Below, one piece after another: positions 1 to 6,316 of a DNA stretch of 6,316 nucleotides; position 1 is the first letter of the stretch; every line of letters begins with the position of its first letter. A model generated the notes under the pieces. The model was not told the origin of the DNA. It worked only from the letters and a program-made list of their open reading frames with translations, and searched no databases. Source of the DNA: Pseudomonadota bacterium (GTDB taxonomy: Bacteria; Pseudomonadota; Alphaproteobacteria; Rhizobiales; Xanthobacteraceae); the NCBI GenBank assembly GCA_023390695.1, contig JAEWCJ010000302.1, positions 1 through 6,316 of the forward strand, in the 5' to 3' direction. The position numbers and the translations under genes are program-made.

Positions 1-2
1 GG

Positions 3-1130
3 ATCAATGGCCGCGCGGTCGAGCGCGGTGTCATCGTCCTCGACCAGCCGTCGCAGAACTTCGTCTTCGAGAATGTCGGCGAAACGCCGGTGCTCTCCCT
101 CAATCGCGGCTTCTCCGCGCCGATCAAGCTGACTGCCAGCCGCTCCGCCGCCGACCTTCAGTTGATGGCGGCGCGGGACAGCGACCCGTTCAATCGCTGG
201 CAGGCTTTGCAGACGCTGGCGACACGTGGGCTCGTCCGCAATGTCGCTGCCTTGCGCACCGGTACGTCCCTGCAGGAGGATGAGGGACTGATCGATGCTC
301 TGGCCGCGATCCTCGCCGACACCGCGCTGGAACCGGCCTTTATCGCACTCGCGCTGGCAGTGCCGAGCGAGGCCGATATTGCGCGCGAGATCGGCAAGGG
401 CGTCGATCCCGATGCGATCTTCCGGGCCCGCTCGGCGTTGCGGGCGGCGATCGGACGCGGTCTGGCGCAGCAATTGGCGCAGACCTATGCCGCGATGACG
501 GAGCGCGGGCCATTCCGGCCCGACGCCGCGAGCGCCGGGCGCCGGGCGCTGAGGAATATCGCGCTCGATCTCCTCGCAGCCGACGCCAATGCCGAGGGCA
601 TTGCCCGTGCCGTCTCCCAGTACGAGGCGGCCAACAACATGACCGACCGCATGGCGGCCTTGTCGACACTGGCCATGCACGACGTGCCGCAACGGCAGGC
701 CGCGCTCGACGATTTCTACGGGCGCTATTCCGCCGACCCCCTGATCATCGACAAATGGCTTGCACTGCAGGCGGCCATTCCAGAGGCCCGCACGCTCGAT
801 CGCGTCAAGGCGCTGACCGCGCATCCCGCCTTCTCGATGAGCAACCCCAATCGTGTGCGCTCCCTGATCGGCGCCTTCGCGCAGGCCAATGCGACGCAGT
901 TCAACCGCGCCGATGGCGCGGGCTATGACTTCGTGGCTGAGAGAATCCTCGAGCTCGACGGCAAGAATCCGCAAGTGGCTGCGCGCCTGATGACCGCTTT
1001 CCGGTCCTGGCGCGCGCTGGAGAGCGGTCGCCGCGACAAGGCCAAGGCGGCCCTGCAGCGCGTCGATACCGCCACCTCGCTCTCGGTCGATGTGAAGGAT
1101 ATCGTCAGCCGCGCGCTTGCTGACGGCTAA
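3..1130 (+). CDS. pepN: Aminopeptidase N (M1 family), C-terminal part, cut by left window edge
   Basis: This is the 3' part of a zinc metallo-aminopeptidase that removes N-terminal residues from peptides in the cytoplasm. The frame is open from the first full codon at position 3 to TAA at 1128-1130, giving 375 visible residues. E. coli PepN is about 870 aa, so roughly the first 500 residues, including the gluzincin HExxH zinc site and GAMEN motif, lie outside the window. Visible residues 1-45 look like the end of the Ig-like beta-sandwich domain and contain the conserved PepN segment LNRGFSAPIKL (about 33-43). The remaining residues are alpha-helical and fit the C-terminal ARM-like domain of bacterial PepN, ending ...DIVSRALADG. 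The GTG at 90 could be taken as a start but lies inside the conserved domain, so it is not one. A hairpin follows 24 bp after the stop. The family call is firm; catalytic competence cannot be judged from this part. Confidence 0.88.
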   Translation: MNGRAVERGVIVLDQPSQNFVFENVGETPVLSLNRGFSAPIKLTASRSAADLQLMAARDSDPFNRWQALQTLATRGLVRNVAALRTGTSLQEDEGLIDALAAILADTALEPAFIALALAVPSEADIAREIGKGVDPDAIFRARSALRAAIGRGLAQQLAQTYAAMTERGPFRPDAASAGRRALRNIALDLLAADANAEGIARAVSQYEAANNMTDRMAALSTLAMHDVPQRQAALDDFYGRYSADPLIIDKWLALQAAIPEARTLDRVKALTAHPAFSMSNPNRVRSLIGAFAQANATQFNRADGAGYDFVAERILELDGKNPQVAARLMTAFRSWRALESGRRDKAKAALQRVDTATSLSVDVKDIVSRALADG

Positions 1131-1154
1131 GCGATTCAAAAGACTCAACTCTTT

Positions 1155-1188
1155 ACGGCGCGCGTCGCGAGAAAGCGGCGCGCGCTGT
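1155..1188 (+). terminator. Probable intrinsic terminator of pepN
   Basis: The arms GCGCGCGTCGC (1158-1168) and GCGGCGCGCGC (1175-1185) pair as an 11-bp stem with one G-U pair (1165/1178) around the 6-nt loop GAGAAA. The stem can extend three more pairs outward to 1155/1188, one of them G-U. It starts 24 bp after the pepN stop and is followed by the weakly T-rich TGTTGCTT rather than a clean U tract. The stem is strong but the tail is poor, so it may pause, stabilise the 3' end or terminate incompletely. Confidence 0.55.
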
Positions 1189-1256
1189 TGCTTGGGCCCG
1201 TTCATATCCTGCCGCGCAGTAATCGACTGTTAAGACTCTCGACAAACGAGCGCGCA

Positions 1257-1270
1257 TCGATTCCAATCGA
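1257..1270. repeat. 14-bp inverted repeat, possible operator
   Basis: TCGATT (1257-1262) and AATCGA (1265-1270) are perfect 6-bp inverted arms around CC. The element lies 76 bp upstream of the kinase ATG and contains the GANTC site at 1259-1263. The size and symmetry would suit a dimeric regulator, but I do not recognise a specific factor, and a 6-bp palindrome can arise by chance. Confidence 0.3.
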
Positions 1271-1299
1271 GATGTGATTCGGAGCGATGCGGCACATCT
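1270..1299. repeat. 7-bp inverted repeat in probable kinase leader
   Basis: AGATGTG (1270-1276) and CACATCT (1293-1299) are perfect inverted arms separated by 16 bp. The repeat abuts the palindrome at 1257-1270, and the left arm overlaps the GANTC site at 1276-1280. It could be a two-turn operator or a leader hairpin about 46 nt before the start codon. No known binding motif is recognised. Confidence 0.25.
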
Positions 1300-1345
1300 T
1301 TCCGGTCGGGGTGCGTAAGGGGATCAAACACCAACGGGGGCCAGG

Positions 1346-3646
1346 ATGGCGCGCGTCGAGGCGGCGACCGCGTCTGTACGATCTGATTCCATCAAGGGCT
1401 TGGCGCAATCCATTGCCAAGCCCGCGTACAGACGCCTGCTGACGGCCGAACCGGCCTTGCGCCGCGCAGTCCCCGCGCTGATCATTGCCTTCCTGCTCAC
1501 CATCGCAATCGGCGCTTTCGTGCAGGTGCTGGATCATCGCCGCCAGGCGATCGCCGATGCGAGCAAGGACATCGAGACCATCGCCGAGGTGCTCGCCGAT
1601 CGGCTCGACCGCCCGCGCCGGGAAGACACGCCGCTCTGGCGCGCTGCGCAGCAGGTGCTCGATCAGGCCCGCACGGCCCGCACCACCGCCGCCGGACGCT
1701 ACATTCTGGTCAGCAATCCGGAAGGTCTCGTCATCGCGGCAGCGCCAGCAGCCTCAGGTTATGTGGGCCGCAAATTGCTGGACGTCCTGGGCGAAGGCCA
1801 GCCGTTGACCGCACTCGGCGCCGATGCCGGGGTCATGGAAATCACCTTGACCGATGACGATCCCGCGCTCGCCACCGTACGGCAGCTCAACCTGCCCTAC
1901 GGCCAGCTCGCGGTCTTCCAGCGCCGGTCGGACGTGCTGGCGTCGTGGCGTTCGGACACCACGCTGACGGTGACACTCTCGGCCACCACCGGCTTCGTTC
2001 TGCTCATCCTCGGTTTCGCCTTCCACTGGCAGGCGACCCGCGCCCGCGAAGCCGACATCATCTACGACACGGTGCGCAGCCGCATCGACACCGCGCTCAA
2101 TCGCGGCCGCTGCGGCCTCTGGGACTGGGACCTCGCCCGCGGGCGCATCTTCTGGTCGCATTCGATGTTCGCGATTCTCGGCCTCGATCCGAAGGACGAT
2201 CTCCTGCCCTTCTGGGAGGTGAATGCGCTGGTGCATCCGGACGATATCAATCTCTACGATCTCGCCGCCCAGCTCGCCGAGGCCAGGACCACCGCCATCG
2301 ATCATGACTTCCGCATGCATCACGCCAGCGGCAAGTGGATCTGGATGCGCGCCCGTTGCGAACTGGTGCAGCAGCCCGGCGAGCCCGGCCTGCATCTGAT
2401 CGGCATCGCGGTTGACGTCACCGAGCAGAAGGGCCTGGTCGAGAAGACCGTGGCCGCCGATATCCGGTTGCGCGACGCCATCGAGACCATCCGCGAAGCC
2501 TTTGTGCTGTGGGACGCCGAGAACCGCATGGTCCTGTGCAATTCGAATTTTCAGACCCTGCACAACCTGCCGGACGAGGCGGTCCTTGCGGGCACCCCTT
2601 ACGAGGAGGTGGTGGCGGCGGGCTGCAAACACGTGGTCCGCACCAAGATCACCGGCGACGATCGGGAAACGCCTCGCGCCCGCACATTCGAGGCGCAGCT
2701 CGACGACGGCCGCTGGCTCTATATCAGCGAACGGCAGACCAAGGACGGCGGCTACGTTTCCGTGGGCACCGACATCACCGCGCTGAAACAGAACGAGCGT
2801 CAGCTTCTGACCAGCGAAAAGCGCCTGCTCGCCACCATCGAGGACCTGCGGCAGTCACAACAGCAATTGCAGGATCTGGCCGAGAAATACGCCAAGGAGA
2901 AGGACCGCGCCGAGGAAGCCAACCAGGCGAAGTCGAAATTCCTCGCCAATATGAGCCATGAACTGCGCACGCCGCTCAACGCCATCATCGGCTTTTCCGA
3001 GATCATGGAGAAAGGCATGTTCGGCGAACTGGGCGCGCCGAAATACAAGGAATATTGCCGCGACATCCATCAAAGCGGCCAATATCTCCTGGACGTGATC
3101 AACGATGTGCTCGACATGTCAAAGATCGAGGCCGGCCGCCTCAAGCTCGAGCCGCAGGACGTCGAGCTCGACCAGATTCTCGCCGACGCCATCCGCGTCG
3201 TATCCACCACCGGCGACGAGAAAGACCTGATGCTCAAGGCCCATATCGCGCCGGGCATCAGGCTCCGCGCTGACCGCCGTGCGCTGAAACAGGTTGCGCT
3301 CAATCTCCTGTCCAATGCGGTCAAGTTCACGCCGGACCGCGGACGCGTCACCGTGCGCGGCCGGTCCAAGAGCGGCTGCGTGCTGATTGCCATCAGCGAT
3401 ACGGGTATCGGCATCACGCGCGAAGCGCTGAAGAAGCTGGGCAAGCCGTTCGAGCAGGTGGAAAGCCAGTTGACCAAAACCTATCACGGCTCCGGACTCG
3501 GTCTTGCCATCGCCAAATCGCTCGTCGAATTGCACAACGGCGTCATGCGCATCCGCTCGACGCCGGGTGCCGGAACGATTGTCTTGGTGCGATTGCCGAT
3601 CGAGGGGCCCGCGGTACCGCAGACGCAGTCAACGACCGTTCATTGA
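1346..3646 (+). CDS. Membrane PAS-domain sensor histidine kinase, PleC/DivJ/PdhS-like
   Basis: This 766-aa protein is a complete hybrid-free sensor kinase. Residues 1-40 are basic and probably cytoplasmic. Membrane helices at about 41-61 and 206-227 flank an extracytoplasmic domain (62-205) whose ILVSNPEGLVIAA and YVGRKLLDVLG segments resemble a single Cache/PDC sensor. Two PAS domains follow: about 250-360 (GLWDWDL, HPDD, DVTEQK) and about 372-480 (GTDIT at its end). A Q/E/K-rich coiled coil (about 481-527) leads to HisKA with the phospho-acceptor His538 in MSHELRTPLNAI. ATP-binding motifs are the N box N653/N657, G1 DTGIGI (685-690), F box PFEQV (701-705) and G2 GSGLGL (715-720), so all key residues are present. 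The HisKA continuation (FSEIMEKGMFGELG, then INDVLDMSKIEAG) closely matches the PleC/DivJ/PdhS group, which signals to DivK/PleD-type regulators. No response regulator gene is adjacent. The ATG at 1346 is chosen because an in-frame TAA lies at 1316-1318 and no ATG, GTG or TTG lies between; GGGGG at 1336-1340 and AGG next to the ATG are a poor ribosome site. Exact orthology to pleC is not claimed. Confidence 0.9.
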   Translation: MARVEAATASVRSDSIKGLAQSIAKPAYRRLLTAEPALRRAVPALIIAFLLTIAIGAFVQVLDHRRQAIADASKDIETIAEVLADRLDRPRREDTPLWRAAQQVLDQARTARTTAAGRYILVSNPEGLVIAAAPAASGYVGRKLLDVLGEGQPLTALGADAGVMEITLTDDDPALATVRQLNLPYGQLAVFQRRSDVLASWRSDTTLTVTLSATTGFVLLILGFAFHWQATRAREADIIYDTVRSRIDTALNRGRCGLWDWDLARGRIFWSHSMFAILGLDPKDDLLPFWEVNALVHPDDINLYDLAAQLAEARTTAIDHDFRMHHASGKWIWMRARCELVQQPGEPGLHLIGIAVDVTEQKGLVEKTVAADIRLRDAIETIREAFVLWDAENRMVLCNSNFQTLHNLPDEAVLAGTPYEEVVAAGCKHVVRTKITGDDRETPRARTFEAQLDDGRWLYISERQTKDGGYVSVGTDITALKQNERQLLTSEKRLLATIEDLRQSQQQLQDLAEKYAKEKDRAEEANQAKSKFLANMSHELRTPLNAIIGFSEIMEKGMFGELGAPKYKEYCRDIHQSGQYLLDVINDVLDMSKIEAGRLKLEPQDVELDQILADAIRVVSTTGDEKDLMLKAHIAPGIRLRADRRALKQVALNLLSNAVKFTPDRGRVTVRGRSKSGCVLIAISDTGIGITREALKKLGKPFEQVESQLTKTYHGSGLGLAIAKSLVELHNGVMRIRSTPGAGTIVLVRLPIEGPAVPQTQSTTVH
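1370..1435. repeat. Nested perfect inverted repeat inside the kinase 5' coding region
   Basis: The outer arms GCGTCTGTACG (1370-1380) and CGTACAGACGC (1425-1435) are a perfect 11-bp inverted pair. Inside them, GGGCTTGGC (1396-1404) and GCCAAGCCC (1415-1423) are a perfect 9-bp pair with a 10-nt loop. On the right side the two stems are separated by one base (1424); on the left by 15 bases (1381-1395), which contain a GANTC site. In RNA this would fold as two coaxial stems with a large one-sided bulge, starting 24 nt after the A of the start codon. The span is 66 bp, exactly 22 codons, and is read through as residues 9-30 ahead of the first membrane helix. Function is unknown. Confidence 0.6.
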
Positions 3647-3650
3647 ACGG
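3636..3650. repeat. Short inverted repeat over the kinase stop codon, weak terminator candidate
   Basis: CCGTTC (3636-3641) and GAACGG (3645-3650) form a perfect 6-bp stem with the 3-nt loop ATT, spanning the TGA of the kinase gene at 3644-3646. It sits where two convergent genes meet, so it could act on either transcript. Neither strand has a U-rich tract after it, so intrinsic termination is doubtful. The 22-bp gap (3647-3668) holds no other element I can support. Confidence 0.25.
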
Positions 3651-3668
3651 GACTGACGCGACGCTCCG

Positions 3669-6316
3669 CTAATGCGGCTGCCTGAGAATACGCAGAAAGC
3701 TCCTTCGCACTTTTTCCTGCGTCTCGATCAGATAGGCATCCAGGGTCGGAAAATCGGGCACGTCAGCGGCGCGGGTCAGCAGCCGCAACAGCCCCGCTCC
3801 GGCCGTTTTCGGATCGAAAGGCCCCGACAGACAGAGCCGCAGGATCTGGCTCAGATCCTGATAAAGCTGCGCTGCCGGACGCAGTGCCTCTGCGTCTTCC
3901 GGTGCCAGCAATCCAAGGCGCCAAGCCTTTTCGAGACAGCGTACGGTTGAAGAATCCAGGATGTCCGGATGCGCCGCCGCATGCACGAGCTGCAGATATT
4001 GCGCGATGAATTCCACATCGATCAGGCCGCCGGCCGCATATTTGATGTCCCAGCGATCGTCCTCGCCTTTCTCCACCGCGATGGCGCGGCGCATTTCCGC
4101 GGCGTCGTCGGCAATGATCTGCGGATCGCGAACGCGCCTCAGCACATCGCGGATCACCACCTCCGCCTCCTCGCGGAAACCCGGCGTCGCCGACACCACG
4201 CGCGCACGCGTCAGCGCCATGTGCTCCCAGGTCCAGGCGTCGTTCTCCTGGTAGTCGCGGAAGGAATCGATTTTTGTCGCGACCGGGCCAGAGCGGCCGG
4301 ACGGCCGCAGCCGCATGTCCACCTGATACAGCGCGCCGTGATTGGTCTGCGCAGTCAGCGCGCTGATCAGGCGCTGGGTCAGGCGCGCGAAATATTGTCC
4401 GCCGTACAGGGACCGCCCGCCCTGCGATTCCGGCTGCGCTTCGTCGAAATCGTAGAGCAGGATCAGATCGAGATCGGAACTTGCCGTCATCTCGCGGCCG
4501 CCCAGCTTGCCGAGCGCGAGCAGCGCGGTCTTCTGGCCGGCAATCCGTCCATAGGTCTCGGCAAATCTGTTCTCGACGCCGACATGCAGCGCCCCGATGA
4601 TGACATCGGCGAGTCGTGCAAACACCTCGCCCGCCTGCACCGCCGTCACCGTCCCCGACAGAATGCGGGCGCCGATGAGAAACATCTGCTCCTGGCCGAA
4701 AATGCGCAGACGGTCGAGTGTGTCCTCGTAAGAGGCCGACTGTCCGAGCGATCGATAGAGCGTGTCGGTCAGCTTCTCCGCGTCTGGCAATTCCCCGAAA
4801 AACGCCGGATCGATCAGCGCATCCATTACCTGCGGATGCTGCGCCAGAATCTCGGCGAGCCTTGGCGCATTGCTGAGGATCAGCATGACCAGCGACAGCA
4901 GATCCTGGTTCTGCCGCAGCAATGAAATGAGCTGCCCACCGCCCATGCCGTGCAGATTGGCGAGGAAACGGTCGAAGCCGAGGAGCGCCGCCTCCTTGTG
5001 CTCGGAGCGCGCAAGCTGCGCGATCAGAAACGGGATCAGTTCATTCAGTTGGGTGCGCGCGAAATCGCTGCGCAGTGCGAGATATTGTCCGGAAAACCAG
5101 CTTCGAATGATCGCCGAAATCTCAAGCGGATTGCGGAACCCCAACGCGGCCAGGCGATCGAGCGTTTCCGGATCGTCGTGATCCTTCGGGAACACGAATG
5201 TCTGATCGGCACCGTCCGGCAGCGCCTGTTCGAAAAGATGGGAATAATGATCCTGCACCTTGTGCAGATGCACGAGCAGCGCGGCGGCAAAATCCCTGGT
5301 CGTGGCATAGCCGAGAAAGCGGGCCAGCCGCTCCAGCGCCTGCGGATCGTCCGGCAGAAGATGCGTCTGCTCGTCCGCCACCATCTGCAGTCGGTGTTCG
5401 ACGCCGCGCAGGAACAGATACGAGGTCTCCAGATCGCGCCGCGCCTCTTCGGCGACCCATTTGTCTTCCGCCAAGGCGGCCAGCGTTGTCAGCGTGCGGC
5501 GGTCGCGCAATTCGGGATGCCGCCCGCCTGCGATCAGTTGCTGGGTCTGAACGAAGAACTCGATCTCGCGAATGCCCCCGCGCCCGAGCTTGACATTGTG
5601 GCCGGCGACGGCGATCTCGCCATGCCCCTTGTAGGCATGAATCTGGCGCTTCATCGCATGAATATCGGCGAGCGCGGCGAAGTCCATGTATTTGCGCCAG
5701 ATGAAGGGCGCCAGTTCTTTCAGAATGGCCTCACCCGCCGCGATATCGCCGGCGCATGGACGCGCCTTGATCAGTGCCGAGCGCTCCCAGTTCTGCCCGC
5801 GATGCTCGTAGTAATCGAGTGCGGCCGGCGTCGAGATCGCGACCTGGGTGGAAGCGGGGTCCGGCCGCAGACGCAGATCGACACGGAACACATAGCCGTC
5901 GGCGGTGCGCTCGGAGAGCAGCTTGACGATCGCGCGCGTGACGCGGATCGCGATCTGTGCCGCGTCGGCATCCGCCGCCAGGGCCGGCGCATCCGGCTCG
6001 TAGAAAACGATGAGATCGATATCGCTGGAATAATTCAGTTCGAAAGCGCCCATCTTGCCCATGGCGAGCACGATGTAGCCGGACCCGATCGCGGGCTGCG
6101 CCGGATCGGCGGGCTTGAGCTTGCCGCGCCGCACCGCATCGCCCAGCAGGAAGTTCACCGCCCCGCTGACGGCGGTGTCGGCAAGCTCGGTGAGCGCCTG
6201 CGTTACCCGCATGATCGGCCACACGCCGCCGATATCGGCAAGGCCGATCAGGAGCGCGGCTTCCGACTTCATTCGCCGCAACAGCCGCATGGCGTCGGCA
6301 TCGTCCTGGGTCGCAG
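3669..6316 (-). CDS. glnE: Bifunctional glutamine synthetase adenylyltransferase/adenylyl-removing enzyme, N-terminus cut by right window edge
   Basis: GlnE attaches AMP to glutamine synthetase to inactivate it and removes it again, under control of PII and glutamine. The reverse-strand frame is open from the window edge to TAG (complement of 3669-3671), about 882 visible codons; the family is about 950-1000 aa, so roughly 100 N-terminal residues are missing. The ATG at 6290 is not taken as the start because the frame continues upstream as ATQDDADA into the edge. Counting from that Met, the first nucleotidyltransferase domain (the adenylyl-removing half in E. coli) has GKMGAFELNYSSDIDL (78-93) with Asp90 and Asp92, and VDLRLRPD with Asp138. 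Its helical partner domain has GRGGIREIEFFVQ (236-248). The second (adenylylating) half has GKLGGREMTASSDLDL (594-609) with Asp606 and Asp608, VDMRLRPSG with Asp658, and AAGGLIDVEFIAQ (752-764). Both active sites look intact. It converges on the kinase gene with a 22-bp gap, so the two are not co-transcribed. Confidence 0.95.
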   Translation of the reverse strand, partial: ATQDDADAMRLLRRMKSEAALLIGLADIGGVWPIMRVTQALTELADTAVSGAVNFLLGDAVRRGKLKPADPAQPAIGSGYIVLAMGKMGAFELNYSSDIDLIVFYEPDAPALAADADAAQIAIRVTRAIVKLLSERTADGYVFRVDLRLRPDPASTQVAISTPAALDYYEHRGQNWERSALIKARPCAGDIAAGEAILKELAPFIWRKYMDFAALADIHAMKRQIHAYKGHGEIAVAGHNVKLGRGGIREIEFFVQTQQLIAGGRHPELRDRRTLTTLAALAEDKWVAEEARRDLETSYLFLRGVEHRLQMVADEQTHLLPDDPQALERLARFLGYATTRDFAAALLVHLHKVQDHYSHLFEQALPDGADQTFVFPKDHDDPETLDRLAALGFRNPLEISAIIRSWFSGQYLALRSDFARTQLNELIPFLIAQLARSEHKEAALLGFDRFLANLHGMGGGQLISLLRQNQDLLSLVMLILSNAPRLAEILAQHPQVMDALIDPAFFGELPDAEKLTDTLYRSLGQSASYEDTLDRLRIFGQEQMFLIGARILSGTVTAVQAGEVFARLADVIIGALHVGVENRFAETYGRIAGQKTALLALGKLGGREMTASSDLDLILLYDFDEAQPESQGGRSLYGGQYFARLTQRLISALTAQTNHGALYQVDMRLRPSGRSGPVATKIDSFRDYQENDAWTWEHMALTRARVVSATPGFREEAEVVIRDVLRRVRDPQIIADDAAEMRRAIAVEKGEDDRWDIKYAAGGLIDVEFIAQYLQLVHAAAHPDILDSSTVRCLEKAWRLGLLAPEDAEALRPAAQLYQDLSQILRLCLSGPFDPKTAGAGLLRLLTRAADVPDFPTLDAYLIETQEKVRRSFLRILRQPH

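Larger units (their letters stand above)
1133..1280. promoter_or_regulatory. GANTC (CcrM-type methylation) site cluster in the kinase upstream region
   Basis: Five GANTC sites lie in the gap between pepN and the kinase: GATTC 1133-1137, GACTC 1142-1146, GACTC 1234-1238, GATTC 1259-1263 and GATTC 1276-1280. A sixth lies at codons 14-15 of the kinase (1385-1389). By eye, the rest of the window holds only about eleven. In alphaproteobacteria GANTC is methylated by CcrM, and methylated sites in promoters are read by GcrA, tying transcription to replication. That role here is inference. The first two sites precede the pepN hairpin; the last three are the better candidates for acting on the kinase gene. 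I could not identify convincing -35/-10 boxes in 1131-1345. Confidence 0.45.

Noticed and set aside
90..92. GTG as the start of a separate 346-aa gene
   Set aside because: The frame is open to the window edge, and the GTG lies within the conserved PepN segment before the LNRGFSAP motif, so the gene begins outside the window.
1229..1245. Possible CtrA site (TTAA at 1230-1233)
   Set aside because: The second half-site is absent: after seven bases the sequence is GACA, not TTAA. One TTAA half is not enough.
1291..1306. Possible sigma-54 promoter from GGCAC at 1291-1295
   Set aside because: At the required distance the sequence reads CG rather than the invariant GC, and the TTGC-like -12 element is missing.
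1381..1440. The nested inverted repeat as a transcription terminator
   Set aside because: It lies within the reading frame ahead of the first membrane helix and is followed by CTGCTGACGG, with no U tract.
1754..2632. A 292-codon open frame on the minus strand, opposite the kinase
   Set aside because: It lies wholly antisense to the kinase segment that encodes two recognisable PAS domains. Its composition is what the high-GC complement of a coding frame gives, and it shows no family motif.
3969..4925. A 318-codon open frame on the plus strand, opposite glnE
   Set aside because: It is antisense to conserved GlnE sequence containing the second catalytic site. The translation is Arg/His/Gln-rich with no recognisable domain, typical of a shadow frame.
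6288..6290. ATG as the start of GlnE
   Set aside because: The reading frame continues without a stop to the right edge, and the region is already well inside the family's usual length, so this is an internal Met.

Overview
The window is high-GC, densely coding bacterial DNA. The three proteins point to an alphaproteobacterium, most likely Hyphomicrobiales (a Bradyrhizobium/Rhodopseudomonas-like relative). The evidence is a histidine kinase with the PleC/DivJ/PdhS-type phosphoacceptor domain that is characteristic of alphaproteobacteria, and a cluster of GANTC sites (the CcrM methylation target of that class) in the only sizeable intergenic region. The order is inferred from protein style, not from a search.

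Layout. Positions 1-1130 (+) hold the C-terminal part of an M1-family aminopeptidase N (pepN), cut by the left edge; the zinc-binding catalytic domain lies outside. A GC-rich hairpin resembling a terminator follows at 1155-1188. The 215-bp gap 1131-1345 has five GANTC sites and two adjacent inverted repeats, and is the probable control region of the next gene. Positions 1346-3646 (+) encode a complete 766-aa membrane sensor histidine kinase: two membrane helices around a Cache-like extracytoplasmic domain, two PAS domains, a coiled coil, HisKA and HATPase. A perfect nested inverted repeat lies in its first 30 codons. Positions 3669-6316 (-) encode most of GlnE, the bifunctional glutamine synthetase adenylyltransferase/adenylyl-removing enzyme. 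Its N-terminus is cut by the right edge, and it converges on the kinase gene with a 22-bp gap.

The genes do not form one operon. PepN is peptide catabolism, GlnE is nitrogen control of glutamine synthetase, and the kinase probably acts in cell-cycle or developmental phosphosignalling through a DivK/PleD-type regulator encoded elsewhere. No mobile element, CRISPR array, tRNA, rRNA or obviously new multi-gene system is visible. The most interesting non-coding signals are the GANTC cluster upstream of the kinase and the nested palindrome at its 5' end.
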